Assembly (NCBI GenBank): GCA_947568835.1
Contig: OX387602.1
Coordinates: forward strand, 25,719,021 to 25,783,020
Direction of reading: 5' to 3'
Origin: Protonemura montana
Lineage: Eukaryota > Arthropoda > Insecta > Plecoptera > Nemouridae
Length of the DNA: 64,000 nt
The position numbers and the translations under genes were made by a program. A model generated the notes under the pieces. The model did not search any database and was not told the origin of the DNA. It worked only from the letters and a program-made list of their open reading frames with translations. The first letter of the stretch is position 1, and each line of letters opens with the position of its first letter. Positions 48,332-62,218 of the stretch are shown here, in pieces.

Positions 48332-51123
48332 AAAAACGCAACTCATCTCGGTCGCTTGGGGGCTGACGACGCTCTGCTGCAGGCACGTTTATCAGTAAGA
48401 TTAACTTTTAGTGCTGAATAATTTTGGGGTCTGTAGGGACGCCCATTGGTTGTGATTATAGCTGGGATTCCATTGTGCGATTTTCGTTCGATTTTCTGAA
48501 TAAAACAGACTTTCTCGGCGAACCAAACTTGACGATTTTGAATTCGGGAAAGTTAACAATAACACAATTCCGTACTTACTCGAGGAGCGGAAAATTTCGA
48601 CGTTGCATTAATTTAGAAACTGTGCTAAGAGTTTCACATTTTAGCGTCCCTTTATACCCATACTACGTCTTATCCTAGCACTTCCCACTTCCCACCCTCC
48701 TACCTACTACATGCATCAGTATTTTCCTTAAAGTTATAACAACACGCAAAGTATAAGCGAGCACAGAGTTCCCCAATCCGAGTGCACTTAAATCTTCAGC
48801 CCCTTCCTGATATAAACTTAAGACTGTGACATGTCACCCGACATCAAACAAGCAACCCTTCCCAAGAGGTCCATTAGTTCTATCTATATGGGCCAGCAGC
48901 ATCCCACAGCAGCCTTCCCCTCCCCACCCTCTGCGCCTTAACTAAGCTAGCAGGAAAAATGCAACATGTGGTTCGTTAGTCTTCTTACTAGGGATAATGC
49001 ACATACAATGACAATGACTCTGCGGAATGACGCGGATCCAGTTGGGGCGTGGATGAAGCACCTTTCGAGAATAATTGCGAAGCATTTGTGATAACGTAAG
49101 TGTTCGGTGTTACGGATTAAACGATTGGATGAGAAGAAACAGAAGAAATGGTATGTGGCTTGCAATGCAAGATGCATCGTATCAGCACCAGCAGCAATGA
49201 ATAACTCGAGCAGTAAAATAAACACATTTTCAGAGCTCTTGACGAAATAATGAGACACTAGATGTTCTTGGAGCGACAGTTCTGGGTGCTCTTCAAAGTT
49301 TGGAAAGCACCACACTTGATTCTGTCAGATAAATCCTAGATGCCATCGAAATAATTTCTCTGTTACTAGCTCGTCTGATAATCAAGAAACTCTTTAAAAG
49401 TGGATACTGTGTTTGAGGCATCCCAGCAATTATTTTTATTTTCCAAAATACTTAATATAACCTCTTGGTGGCATATTGTTTAAAAAGGCCATAGGCGTGT
49501 TTGAGAAACCAGGCGTCGTGACGCCGGGGGGACACCGGCAGCGTCGATACACAAAAAGACCGACGCACGATTCGACAAGCTTTCGCGAATCTAGGCCAGC
49601 CTATAAGAGCACTTCATGCACCGATTTGACGCGGACGACAGAAACGAAACAGGAAATGATAATACAAAAAATCCGCTAAAAATCTATCCTTATTTTAAAG
49701 TCCACGGCGTACACTTCACAGGATACACGTCAACCAGCTGTATAATTTAAATTATTGCGAAAACTATTATTAATTGTAGCTAGACATGTTCTAACCTAAA
49801 AATAAGTAAGTACGACTGTAAAGTGTAGAAGTGTAAGAGCTATAATTTGAAACGTTTTAGTGTCAGTAATGAGTGACTTGATGCCAGAAATATGGCGACG
49901 AACGGTGCTCCCCTCGGTGTCTGCAATCATGTCCGCTACATATAGCGTTTCCACGCGCAGCTCAGGCATTCACGATCCGGCTGAATGTATAGGAAAATAT
50001 TGATCCAATTACAACGTCTCCAACGCGATGAAAGGAGAGGCGGCTACGAAAATAATCCGTGTCACTCAAGAAATAATATCGCTGCGTCGAGATGGTGTTG
50101 TCTGCGAAGGGAGCGCCGATAAAACTGTGTGTTTTGGGGTCAAAACGATGGGTGGCTCATCGCGTTTTGGGTGGCGTTGCGCGCCCGTGGAAGTGTGAGC
50201 CCAACTTGTGCTCGCAGTTCGCCGTGAATCATATAAAAATAGCTTTGTGAAGGAGGTTGAGGACTATTTTAGTTCGGGCATGACGACAGGCGAACGAGAT
50301 AAGCGCACTTCTTCTGCACATCCATATAGAATCTAGTTCTTAAAAATTATCATCTGGCTTCGAAGAAGAAATTGAATTTCCATGAGTTAAAATACAGTGA
50401 TTATTTATTCAATTAGTTTAAAATCAAGAAATGTTCTTATTCCGCAGTCTGACAAAAACGGTCTAAAATCAACAAGAAAAGTAGACCTGCCGCTGCGTTT
50501 AACGAAACACAAAAATTGAATGCAGCTATAAAAAATCACTATTCCTTCCTTCGTCCTCTTGAGAAAGATTTTCTTAGACTAGCGTTCGGTGTATGTATAT
50601 TTCGCTGTATAGGGGGAATTAAGATGTTTCGGCATCGAATATGTAGATATGTATGCTTGTAGGGGGATGCCCTGAACGAGCCGGGGAAGGCACGGGGGGA
50701 TGAAAGACTAGGAAGGGGTGCAGGGATTATCTGGCTGCAAGTCACTTGTGAATGGGAACGAGCTGCGAAAGATTGATGCAAAGACGCGACGCGCTCTTTT
50801 CAACGCGTTTTTATGCTGGGATAATTGGTTTCTTTATGTGTCACAATTTTCACGCGATACTCAAACTGGACATCGGAATAAATGAGACTGCCACCGGACG
50901 CTAGTCGTGATTGTCAAGATACTTAGCTTTATGCGAGACTGGTTTTCACTTCGGGAAGTTGGTAGTGGGGAAAAATAAATAATTACATAAATGGACTTTT
51001 TTTTAGATGCTAGCACAACTAGGGCTAGCCGATTTTGAATATCAATATATGCAAGTGACTGGTGCTCCCTTCACTGTAATGCTAGCTCGACAAACAAGGT
51101 AAAGGTACGCCATGTCACAGAGA

Positions 51124-51219
51124 AGGGATACGAACGTGGGATCTGCCAACACGAACAGGAGCTCATCGAGGATGGTAAACAAGCAAGTAGAATCCCAATG
51201 AACGGCTAACCAGTTACCA
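51124..51219 (-). other. Candidate tRNA-derived SINE head
   Basis: On the minus strand TGGTAACTGGTTAGCCG (51,219-51,203) resembles a pol III A box region. About 60 nt later GATCCCACGTTCGTATCCC (51,142-51,124) resembles a B box (GTTCGTATCC). The spacing is longer than in an intronless tRNA and the arms do not fold convincingly, so a functional tRNA is unlikely. A tRNA-derived SINE head is the better guess. Confidence 0.3.
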
Positions 51220-51684
51220 TCCCACCCACGTGGGACTAGATATACAGCTACTTGGGATTAGCGAATTGGATGTGCATCTGTAGACCCCCGAAGCCTGCAT
51301 CCAGAGGATAGCATTGACATCTACCTGCACTGTGCACGACAAGATTAATTCGATCTGACTGCACGACCCTATAACGCCGATCTCACTACCCATAACGCTA
51401 CACAACTACTAGCAAAGTTCCAATTTTAGTCCCAGAGCGCGCCCGCGCGCGCGACGTTGAGGGCCTGTACATGGTTTTGAATATAATTATTCTAATTTTA
51501 GTATCATATCCGAGCGTCGCGTACGGCGTCGGCGAGTTTGGCCGGTGAGTCTGCAGCGAGGTTGCTTCAAAGTGACGGCAACCACGATATTAAATCCGTG
51601 TGCACTCAATACTCATAAATGTTGGCCACAGGTCCGTTGTTGATCCCACCGCGATTACTTTATGCCATCACGACGACCAGGAAG

Positions 51685-51716
51685 ACGCTCGAGTCGACGC
51701 TCGAGTCGACGCCGAC
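51685..51716 (+). repeat. GACGCTCGAGTC tandem duplication
   Basis: Two adjacent copies of the 12-bp GACGCTCGAGTC followed by GACGCCGAC. Each copy contains the palindrome CTCGAG, and GTCGAC forms at the joints. Part of the recurring GACGCC-type islands. Confidence 0.7.
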
Positions 51717-52189
51717 ATCAATGAAACTCACCCGTAACAAATTAGTGTAACTTACTAGGTCATTCGGAGAAGTTAACGATATTAATTTGGCACCGGGAAT
51801 ATCAAACATTTATTGTGGCAACCATACCTGTGATATTTTAATTTTAGCCCGTCGCGAGAAGGTTCTTCAACTTTTTTTAAATTAATCCCATGTGTCTAAG
51901 TATAAATCAAGTTGAAAAGCTTCAAAAGTAATTTCCGGATTTGATCTTCTGCGTGCTACAAAATCGTTATCATCTGACTGGGATAGTGCCACACACCGCT
52001 ATTATTTAGGCCTACCTAGCCCAAAACACCTATGTTATTACACTGCCATTATACAACCACGCAGTTTACCTATCCCAGTGCAGGGTTCCATTTCGCAACG
52101 AGAACTAATAGCGAAATTGAACCATTAACAAAATAATCCTATAATGTTAGCACCCGATAAGGTAAACAAAACACACCGTCTTGCCACCG

Positions 52190-52400
52190 GTCTCGACGCC
52201 CGACGCCGACGCCCAACGCCGACTCCCGTATCAAGCAGCCGCCGCGACGCTCTAACAAACTGTGCAATTATCCGGCAGAGTACTGTAATTGCGTTACATA
52301 ATCGTTATACGATGTTACTTGATAGTAATTAATGAAACTTGCTTTTCTCGCCGCCTCCCCACGAAACTTTGGCGTCGTCGTCGGCGCCGCGGCGCGCGTA
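52190..52400. other. GACGCC/GGCGTC islands
   Basis: Two small GC-rich clusters about 150 bp apart and in opposite orientation: CGACGCCCGACGCCGACGCC near 52,194 and GGCGTCGTCGTCGGCGCCGC near 52,371. Non-coding by my reading. A third related cluster, CCGACGCCGACGCCGCG, lies near 53,190. Confidence 0.5.
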
Positions 52401-55400
52401 ATCCCAAACAAGTATAAACATCGCCATGAATGAAGCTTAGGCGTCGTGTACAGCTCCTGGCAAAAGGTGTGGACGTCGGACCCTCGCCGCCCCCTTTGCC
52501 GCGCTAACTTATTTTTCTATGCCTGTCCGTCGTGAAGACTGGACCCCAGCCAGCAATCCCCGTGCGGTGTCACAAATATCTTCAGGCTCTATCCTCTTTT
52601 CATCCAGCAGCCTTGCGCTTCTGTTAATCTTTCGTGATTTATCGAACTTCTCGGGTTATTTTCATTCACGACCAGCAATCAAAGTAACTAGTGGTGTTGC
52701 ACTTTGTAACTTGGCAACAGTGACCGACGTCTTTCAATGAAATTATATACCGAAATAGGTTGCAAATGGGTCTCCAAATGGCAATCTGCGAAAAGTGTGC
52801 GAGCTACACGAGAATCTTCCATCCCCTGAGCAGGTTTAAAAAAATCTCCTCAGATCGTTTCGCCCAAAACATTCCTAGGCATATTAAAACCACAAAGTCA
52901 TAACTAACTCAAGTAGACATGCAATCCGAATGTTGTATAGGTATACCAGGCAACAAGAACCCGCGGCTAACGAAGAAGGAAGTCAGTGCCATGCCATTGT
53001 TATTTGCGCTGTAATTTCCCCGAGCGCATATATCGCATCCGGTTAAGCACACAGAATCATCACACAAGGACCAATTATCAACCCTTTGATCGGGGGGGTA
53101 CATCGCTGCGACATCCACAACACTGTACACACACACTCACACGGGCGTACAGACAAAGTTTGCTCGGGCCGACCGCCCTGATTACCCCGCCGACGCCGAC
53201 GCCGCGTCGCCGACACCGTCACTGCTACAACGTCAACAGCGTCGACCATCACCCGGCTATTATCAGGTTCACACAAACCACATCGCCAAACCTCCCCTAT
53301 CTCAAAGATCAAGGGTACATGTAGAACGGAAACTCCCTTCCCAGCTGCATGTTTATCCCAGTTATTCTACGCGTTGCTAGAGACCACCCCGTGATAAAAA
53401 CAAGAGTATGCAGCGGTACGGGCACTGTAGGGCACGGTGCAGTGTGCAGCGACTGGCCGGAAACAACGGACAGTCGGGACTCGCTGCAGCTCAACGCCGC
53501 GTTTAAGCGTTGAAGGTCTGTGCAGATCCCATGACGGCAAAAATCATCGCTGGAAATTACTCCTCCGGGCATCCGCGGCGTGGTGAGAATTCGAATTAGG
53601 CTGCCATGATTTTCAGTCGTTTGCTTGGAACGCCGGTCGGCCTGCATCCCGCAAGACCAATTTGTGGAAATAATTAATCATCGCGTACAGAGTATAAACC
53701 AGCCTGCAGTCTATCCATTATGCATACTTACATACCGAAACATAATTCGTGCATATGATTAAAAACAAATTTTGGAAAGGGGGTTGGGTCACAATTGTGT
53801 AATATCCTGTTGATTTTCATAATGAATAATAAACGACGTCTGCAAACAAGGTCCGTGTACTTGGGAGGATTGGAACTAGGAACGTGGAACGACGTTTGAA
53901 CGACATCTGAGTAACGCTCAACAAAATGTGTTTCAAATCTGATAAAAGTGCGCTCGATCCTCGCCATGTAATTTCAAAGCTAAAGCGTCTCGATTTTGTG
54001 GCGCGCGGCAACAACAGGTCTCTAGGTCCGTTCGGGGCGACGAGCAAGCGAGCGAACGAAAGCCAAGTGCCATCTGGATGGATGCTGCAGAGATGGGAAC
54101 TTTTGTTAACCACAACAACGCACACAAACAATGCCGTCGTCAGGCTTATTTCACAAATCCAATTAAAGTTATCAAACATTTACCAAGTGTGATGGGCGGC
54201 TGGCGGCAGGGATGGTTGGGGCGGGGGCGGGAGTGGGGGCGACTGCCAGGGATGGGGTTGCTTTCACAAGCCTACACACACACACACCAAGTGCGACTTT
54301 GTTGACGAAGAAATCACTCTAATCAATACAACGAGAGTTGGCCGCGGAACCTGACAAATCCATTATCACAGCAAGGGCGCTATGCGTGACGCCAGGGTGG
54401 CCCAGGTCATTCGCATCTTTCGTCGATGTGCCCCTGCATCGTGCCAGGTCGCGCACAATGGCGCCGTCGCATCGTCATCAGACTCTCAAAGGCATGAGAA
54501 AACCACACAGACTTTGCGTATCGCATTAACCACGAAGGGACTCGAGGGTTAGCAAGAGAAACGACAAAATCTAATTTGTCTTTTGTGTGGAAACACATGC
54601 AGAAACATTTGACGACGTCTATCGACAACCGAAATCTCATCTTACATTCGTGGTCATGACATCTAGTTTCGAATTTCAATAACATTGGCTCTGTGGCAAC
54701 GCCGATAGAAATCAATATTTGATATAAAAATAAAATCAAGAGAGCGAAACTCGAAGCATCATTTCTAATTGTGTAAGACGATAGGTGAACACAAGCTGCA
54801 AGATGTTTTTGAGATTAACCAACGACGGAATCTCGATCAATTAAGGGTCCTTCGATGTGCAGTGTTCGCACACGATCAGGTTTTGTATTGGTGTTTTACT
54901 TGGAACTATAAGTTAAAAATGCCAGCGAGGTGGTGGGCGCAGAGAGGCTTCGAAGGAGGTACAGGTTTACCTTGAATAGAAGATGGCTAGCTGGTAACCG
55001 AACACGCTTTTTGCACACTCGGTCTCGATGCCTGCCTAATAATAGCGTCATCAGAATGCTTTGTTTGCCTCACCGGTCGCGAGGCTCTCCTTGTTGCATC
55101 CATGCAGTTACAATATGAAGGGGTTTCGACCCGATCACTAAATCGACATAATGGGGCACAATTTATGTCATACTTATCGCTTGTGTTAATGGCGCGATGG
55201 CAGAAAATCCTTATTAGTCCTTTGAAAAGAATACAAGATGCGTGATGGGAAATCGATAAAAATGACGTACTAAGCCCAAGTCAACATGTTTTTTTGATGA
55301 TAAATTAGCGGCTTATATTTCAGAGTTCATATATTTTGAGCACGCAGGGTGGGGCTTACAGAAAATTAACTGTGCCTGCGGAGAGCGAATAATATGTGAG

Positions 55401-56241
55401 CTATATGACCGCCAAGCGCTCCGTTTTCCGCGGGAAATACATGTGGTCTGCTCCACCGTGGAGCGCAGTTACTATGAATGGCGTGCATTTATAATATTCG
55501 ATCTGAATGTTTGTTTTGTTTGCCGCTAACGATGTCCTGTTCAGCGTTAAAAATAAATATATATGAGTTCCGGTTATTTTTTTTTTTGTTCGATGCGGAC
55601 GGGTCTCTTGAAAACTAGAGCGACATTGTGGATGACAGATTCTAGATACCGTCAATCCAATAAATAAGCCATGCTGCACCAAGAATGCGCTCAGAAAAAA
55701 TAAAAAAAGTGTCTCGAAATTATGTGAATCTTTTTTTGCGTCACATACAGCGAGATGAGAACACGCACAGCGCTTCTCTGCGGCGTTTTTTGCCCGAACA
55801 TATTTTCCTGGCATCGTCTATGACAAGTTTAAAAGTAGTATTAGTAGAGAAATGAATTATGAGCTAGCATCAGTGGGGTGGAGGCCCAGATATTAAACAT
55901 TTCCTCAGCGCTGTTTTCCCGGAGACGCTCGCGACTAACGAAGATGGGAAACAGGTGTGATACATGATGACCACGGCAATCGGAGGAGTGATGGAAAAGC
56001 GCCAGCCGGCCAGCAAAGTCCAACCGCTGCACGCGTGACATTCGGAAGATTAACGAGAGGATGAGCCAAGATGATATAATTGCAAGATATTCAAATGACC
56101 GGCCGGCGGTTAGGTTTGCTGCATAGTGCGTGCGTGGGTGCTTGTTGGGCGAGTGCCCCCCTCCCCCCTCCACCGGCAAGAGATGGCAAGAAGACGTCGC
56201 CCACCACCCACCCCGTTGTTTGCCGCACATTATGTAGCCTA

Positions 56242-56259
56242 CCCCCCCCCCCCCCCCCC
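56242..56259 (+). repeat. Poly-C run (18 C)
   Basis: Eighteen consecutive cytosines, the longest single-base run in the window. Confidence 0.95.
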
Positions 56260-58519
56260 GTTACCACCATACACCATCACACGCAATCTCTGCAGATTTT
56301 TATTTATATCCGTCGAGGTAAATGGATATAAAATAATAATTGGAATCATGTCGATGCACTTAGCTGTACGTTATAAATCGCAAACCTAATCAACGTAAAA
56401 CATTTATGCCATCCATATTCGAGCTCCATGCATGCTCTGGTATAACATGGAGGTATACTAACATGTTAATGAAACTAAGTGCATTTTATTTCAAGTCGCT
56501 TCCAAACAATTTTCTTAATTAAGTCTAAAAACACAGAAAGGGAGCTCCGAGAAGTTACAAAACTCACCAGCTAATAAATCGGAGAGAAGATATCGGACGA
56601 GCTGTTTAGCAAAAGCACTGGTGGAAAATCGAGCAAAACAGCAGCGTCGCCCGGAGTCCCGACGCGGAATTGTGCTCATTCGAGTACGAGTAACGACTGG
56701 GAGCCGCAAACGGCAAGAAAAAATCTCAAAGTCAGTGAGTTTCCCGGATGATTTATACGGCGTTGAAGTTGCACCATTGCTATACGACCATGCGATCCCA
56801 CAGAAGTTTGGGTGGGTGGGTGGCTAGTCGTGCGGGGAGTTACTCGAAACGGGGGTGGAGGCTGCGGAGGCGCTGAGACGTGTGGGGGGATGAGGTAATC
56901 TCAGGAAACCATGAGACAAGACATCATCCGTCTTGTCGTGTTTAACCGCACACATTTGTTCTTGTCTCCTCACAACACGGCACTACCTACTATACCAATC
57001 GAGTTAATAACTGCATGCAACTTATGACGGCAGAATCAGCCGACAACTGCGACTATTGTTCGAGAAAGGAACGACAAATCAAGAGAGAAAAAAATCGCAC
57101 GGAGAAACTCGGCGCGTCTACCGATTCAACAATTCCAGTTGCCTGCGTTCTTTGTGCTATATTCACATTCACATTTTATCCAGTCATTTCGCCTCTCTCG
57201 CCATTCTCTCCGCAAGCAGATTGCAGAGACCCGGGGAGCTGACTCTGACATGGCGAGAGCCTGCAGCGAGACTTTGGCTGCCCTTTAGCTGCCCTCTGGC
57301 CACTCGAGCACGACTGCTGCAATTCGCGTCAGCGTCTCCAATCCGTGGCTGCTTTGCGCCGACGGATAACGAAGCAAAGAGAGCCGGAATCCGACCAACA
57401 CCCGATCTCAATCGTGCCAATCAATACCAGCTGATGGCAATCATTACACACATTGCGTTGTTAACCCCCATTAAACGCGCGCTTCTACCGAAGACTGGCA
57501 GAAAGAACCGAGCAAACTGCGGATGCATGTTTTATTGGACACTGGAGAGCAATTTCCAGCGTGAGATTAGAGCGTTTGTGCGCTCTGGGCCCCTCTAGCC
57601 CTCGAAAGCTCGGGACGCCGCCAAACACAGCGCCTATATCTACTGTGAAGCATTGCGGGCTGCCTTCCACTGTGTACCCAAGAGAGATAACGACATGCGA
57701 TGCAACAGAAAATGCATGAGCTGTTTTCAGGCGGCATGCACAGACGGGTTTTTTTAGTGTGTGGATACCGTATGAGGCCTACTCTAATCTTATCTCGAGC
57801 GACTATGAGCTTATGTCTTATTTGCCAACGATAGGGAAAACGTTGAAAACACGAAAATTAATCACACCTGAGCGTAGAAAACCTAAAGGAAGTTCGGTAA
57901 AAGCTTCCGCCATGACACTGTAGTTGCTCGATGAAATCGACTATAGAATACTTTAGTGAAAACGATCATGTGAATACAGGGATAACATCGTTTAATTTTG
58001 TCCCAATATCTACGGCCCCCTGAAATACCCACAGGATAATACCCCATGTGTGCTCGGCAGGGCACCCGGAGCCGTGTGCATGTACCACATAATAATACCA
58101 TTAAAGTCGAGCCCCATCGTGGCAGAGTGCTGTCTTCGCAATAGACGGTGGTTATATACAGGTCAAAAGACATAACATAACCGTTGGGATCCACACCATG
58201 ACACCCGCATGGTGATCATCTTCTTCTCGTGTTCCGCTTTATCCCGAGGGAAACGTCGTCCCGTCGTTATCCATGGCGTAGCTCAAATAATGGCCCCTGC
58301 CCAGGACACCCTGGCCACCCTGGCGTGTCCCTGGACCGTCCATGGACGCGACGAGTCGCCAGCAACTGCGATACAGCCGGCGGCGACATCGAAGCGATAG
58401 CATAATAACAGTTTTGTAAAGCTGCAGCCCAGGCAAGGGAGCCGACGCTCTTCTAGCCTCGCCTATGTGCAGCGCGATAATCGTGTATTGCACGACGGCC
58501 CGGGGTTCTAGCGTTGTGT

Positions 58520-58760
58520 GGCTAACGGGGCGAGCGATTGCCGACGGCGGAGCGGCGGCGGCGGCTGGTTATCGCACCCTTACAGAAACCTTGTGTCCCG
58601 CCTAGGCCGGACATCCGTAATCGGGCTTCCTTCTCGCCGGAAGTTAGACCACATTTCCAAACAGCGACGACGCGAGTGCGCGATGATGATGACGACGGCG
58701 ACGAACGGGATCGACCCGTGCGACGTCCGTCGTGCTCGTACACCATTCACTCGCACTAGG
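58520..58760. other. CpG-rich island
   Basis: GC-rich block with GGCGGAGCGGCGGCGGCGGC near 58,545 and a GATGATGATGACGACGGCGA stretch near 58,682. Frames are open on both strands. No domain is seen, so I call no gene. Could be a promoter-type CpG island or the same hexamer-island class as elsewhere. Confidence 0.45.
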
Positions 58761-61675
58761 GGGACCCCGATAAGAAGGTGACGATGGCTCGTCTGCTATG
58801 GGGCATTGCGAGGCGTTTCGCGAGAACAACGCATTCGATGTTACGACGTGTCACAGAACGGATCAACGGTACATGTAATGGCACTTCCGACGAGTTGGCG
58901 AAACGTATAAACGGCAATGTGCTGCCGACACGAGGCGAGGGTGCCGGCACTGCCTGGCAATGGCAATTGTATGGAGATACAGCTGATATTAGGTGGTGGT
59001 GCGCTCGTTAATGGCTGCCGGTGCTAATGGGTATCATGTGATGGTGTGTGAAAATTGCCGGCTTGTGTCGAAGAGATTTCTGCAGAAAGGTTGGCCGGGA
59101 ACAGGAATCAGATCATTTGAATAGCGAAACGAATATCTAGTCACCGTTATGGGGTCCATCAGGCTAGCTTGTAGGGTGTTCTGATTGAAGGTTTTGTTGG
59201 GCCTACATTTCTTTTATTTGTTCATAGATGGAGATGCCAGCGCAAAGAATTTTGAAAACCTACGGTGCCCAGGATGTCCGAGTCAAGGTGCACCGACAAG
59301 CGTGTTAATTTTATTTCAAAAAGACCACAACGTCAGACAACGAAACTTTGAGCTTGCAATTTGTGAGAGCGCGGAATTTTAATAAAACGAAATAAACCAC
59401 TGGGACGTTCGCCGTGCGGTATATACATATACATATATATTGTACGCACACTCCTATTTTCTACTCGTCTAAAATGTTTTTACTTAATTTATAGCCTTGC
59501 CTATATCACCCTTTCTTGCTCGCTGCTCGGTGTTTTCGTTTTATCTCGCCATATCATGCACACAAGACTACATTCTATACGGCCCGGGTCCGGGCACAGG
59601 CAGGTCGGATGACTTATGCATATAAGCCTGCATTTCACTTCGGTTTCGGTTTCGGCTGAAGAAGTGGAAGTCTTAGATGCGACGAGATAGTTTTTTTTTT
59701 CTTAGCAAAATGCGTGCAAAGGCCCCTGAATTTGATAGAGTAATATTCGAGAGATGTAGATTGTAGAATATGGGACGCAAGTGTTTGTTTTCGGTGTACA
59801 AAAATAGTCCTAGTCTGCGGCGCGGCGCTGCTCTGGCATGGGTTTGATATCAAACGCGTGACGTCAACGAATCGTTTAAACATTGGCTGCGTGCGAGCAC
59901 CAGCCTTCCAGTAGGGTACGAAAAACGCGTTGGTCAATGCGTGTGTCAATACCTATCATAGGAGGATCTATCGGTACGAATCGGGCCGAATAAGTTATTT
60001 TGTCACGTTTCCAAGTAGCCGGGATCGTTCTGGACTTTTTGCTTCCAGAAATATGTAGATTTTTGGGAATTTTTGATATGTGAAGCACACGACGAATGTT
60101 CTGCAATGCAGTTTTTCCATTGGTTCTCCATTTGTTCTGAGATTGCTAATTACCGTTATAGTTGATCGAATTCGGTTTAATATCAAAGGTTGCAACATAG
60201 TATCCACCATGATCGCAAATTACTCCTAGCGCGCAATAATATCTTTCCGAACAGAGTGCGAAGGTCTCCTAAATTAAATCTTTCAAATCTCCATTAATAT
60301 GTTTATTTATGAATATGAATCGCTTAGCGCGCACGTAAAAAGATCTCTCTGCGACGCATGCAAACGTCATGGACCACTGTCAAAACAGTCCAACCTACCC
60401 TCTGTCAATGTTATTCGCCGCATGATAATGATTAGGCAGAACAGGCTGCCGGCAGACACATTGGGAGACAGTGACATGCAGATCACATACACAAGCAACT
60501 CTACTGGGATGGGAGGGAGGTAGCCAGAAGCCACTATCGCATGATGTGCATCTCGCCATCCGTGCCGACACGTAGGTACGGTGGACAGCCGTGCCCGTGG
60601 CTCTACTGGCTGGAATTAGCTAAAATACGAGCCCCTCGAGTGCAATACGCACTGATGAAGCTTATTATGCACCGATTTGGTATTGCCCAGGTGGGTGTAC
60701 ATTTGCAAGCACAAGCAGACACGTGTCCGGCGCTGCGGCCAGCTGATTGGGATCGTAATCGCACGGCAATTCGATCGTGTTGACACCGGGTATATCGGTC
60801 TCTGGCATGTGATCGCTAATTACCGAGAAGCGTACTTTTCAATTCGCGTACACGCCGTCTGTTCTCCGGGTATCGCATTACCACCGCATGTGTGCGGACT
60901 CGACCGACTAATTAGCGGGTACCGATAAGCACTCGTTCTAATTACATTTTGACGCCTAATTTATGAAAGCGTTCGGGGATGATCACGTTTTGAGTGCGAT
61001 GGCCGCAGAGATTGCATTTAGTTCCAATAACTTTGTCGTTTGCAATCGACAGAGAAGGAAAGACGCATTGCAATCGTGATTCATGATTGCAGTGTGGTCA
61101 GGCGAGACGAAACAACAAAAAAAAAAACTTGCAAATAAGAAAGTGTCCACAGCTAAAGTTCAATCAAAATAATGTTTCATAATGGGATACACAAAACAGG
61201 TTTCGCGTTTTGGTCCCCGCGCTCAAATCGTTAGGTCGTAATGAATTTGCTTTATTTTTGAGTCGAAAAATCGGAGATGAAAAAAACAGCCCGTTCTATT
61301 AGCAAGACAAAGCAAAGGTCCTTGCTGCACAAAAGCTTGTCAGGTGATATTTGAAATAAGCTGGCGACCTCGTTATGTGAGAGTCAGTCCAACGCTCGCT
61401 GCGCTCCTGCCGGCGTCAGCTTGGTCACGTGTGCCGCGAAAGACTAATCTCGACCGTGGACAGTGACTTTACTGCACTCTAATACCGATTATGATTACAG
61501 TTAAATTTGCCCGTGCCGTTACTAAGGGGGTGTTCCTTGTAGCCTGCATGAACGTCACCATGAGTGGCGCTGCCGACAGAAGATAATTGCAATTTTTTTA
61601 AAGATGGGAAACATGCGAAACTGATAAGAAACTCCGCTGAACGCGGTCTGTCTTCCACTGAACATTCAGCACCGC

Positions 61676-61771
61676 ATTTTATTATTATCAACACTATAAC
61701 CGTCTCAAAAATTAATGCCCAAACGGGGACATTCATTTTTGAGACGGTTATAGTGTTGATAATAATAAAAT
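61676..61771. repeat. 96-bp near-perfect hairpin (MITE or hpRNA candidate)
   Basis: Arms 61,676-61,717 and 61,730-61,771 are reverse complements at 41 of 42 positions (one mismatch, 61,713 against 61,734), with a 12-nt loop CCCAAACGGGGA. Both strands therefore encode the same peptide fragment FIIINTITVSK, a by-product of the symmetry. The outer ends read ATTTTATTATTATC. No convincing target-site duplication flanks it. It may be a tiny foldback element, a recent inverted duplication or a hairpin RNA source. The perfection of the stem argues against an ordinary conserved microRNA. Confidence 0.9.
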
Positions 61772-62190
61772 ACCCCGCGCATTGCAAGCGTTTGCAATTT
61801 CAATAAGATTTCATCCTAAAACAGCATCGCACTTTGAGCGAAAGTTGCTACAGTTTATTTAAGAGGACCATGATCACTGTATGTTCGCAACATCCTCTAA
61901 ACATAAGAGATCGCTCGACGCCTCTACACGGGATAATCATTCATAACCGTGACACAAGAAGTCTGCACGAAACTCATCAAAAGTTTGCAATTACAATTCG
62001 GCGTCTATTTTCAGCGCTCGGCTTCGGACTCGGTCAATAAAACTTCTTGTTTTTTTCCATCTAATTATCGCGTGTTATAATTAATTTTAATTATATACGT
62101 CTGGTGCCGTGTGAGGGGATATAGCTGTACGGACGCAGCTGTACTGTTTTCGAGTCTAACTAAAGATTGGTCGCTATGGGCTGGCAGCGA

Positions 62191-62218
62191 ACTTTAGGTA
62201 AGACCTTAGGTAAGACCT
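62191..62218 (+). repeat. TTAGGTAAGACC direct repeat
   Basis: Two adjacent copies of about 13 bp containing TAGGTAAGACCTT. Each holds a GTAAG donor-like sequence, but no exon is supported here. Confidence 0.7.

Noticed and set aside
57056-57598. 180-codon frame on the plus strand
   Set aside because: Longest frame after the transposase, but no recognisable domain, mixed composition, and the opposite strand is open too. Could be chance or a lineage-specific exon; not supportable.
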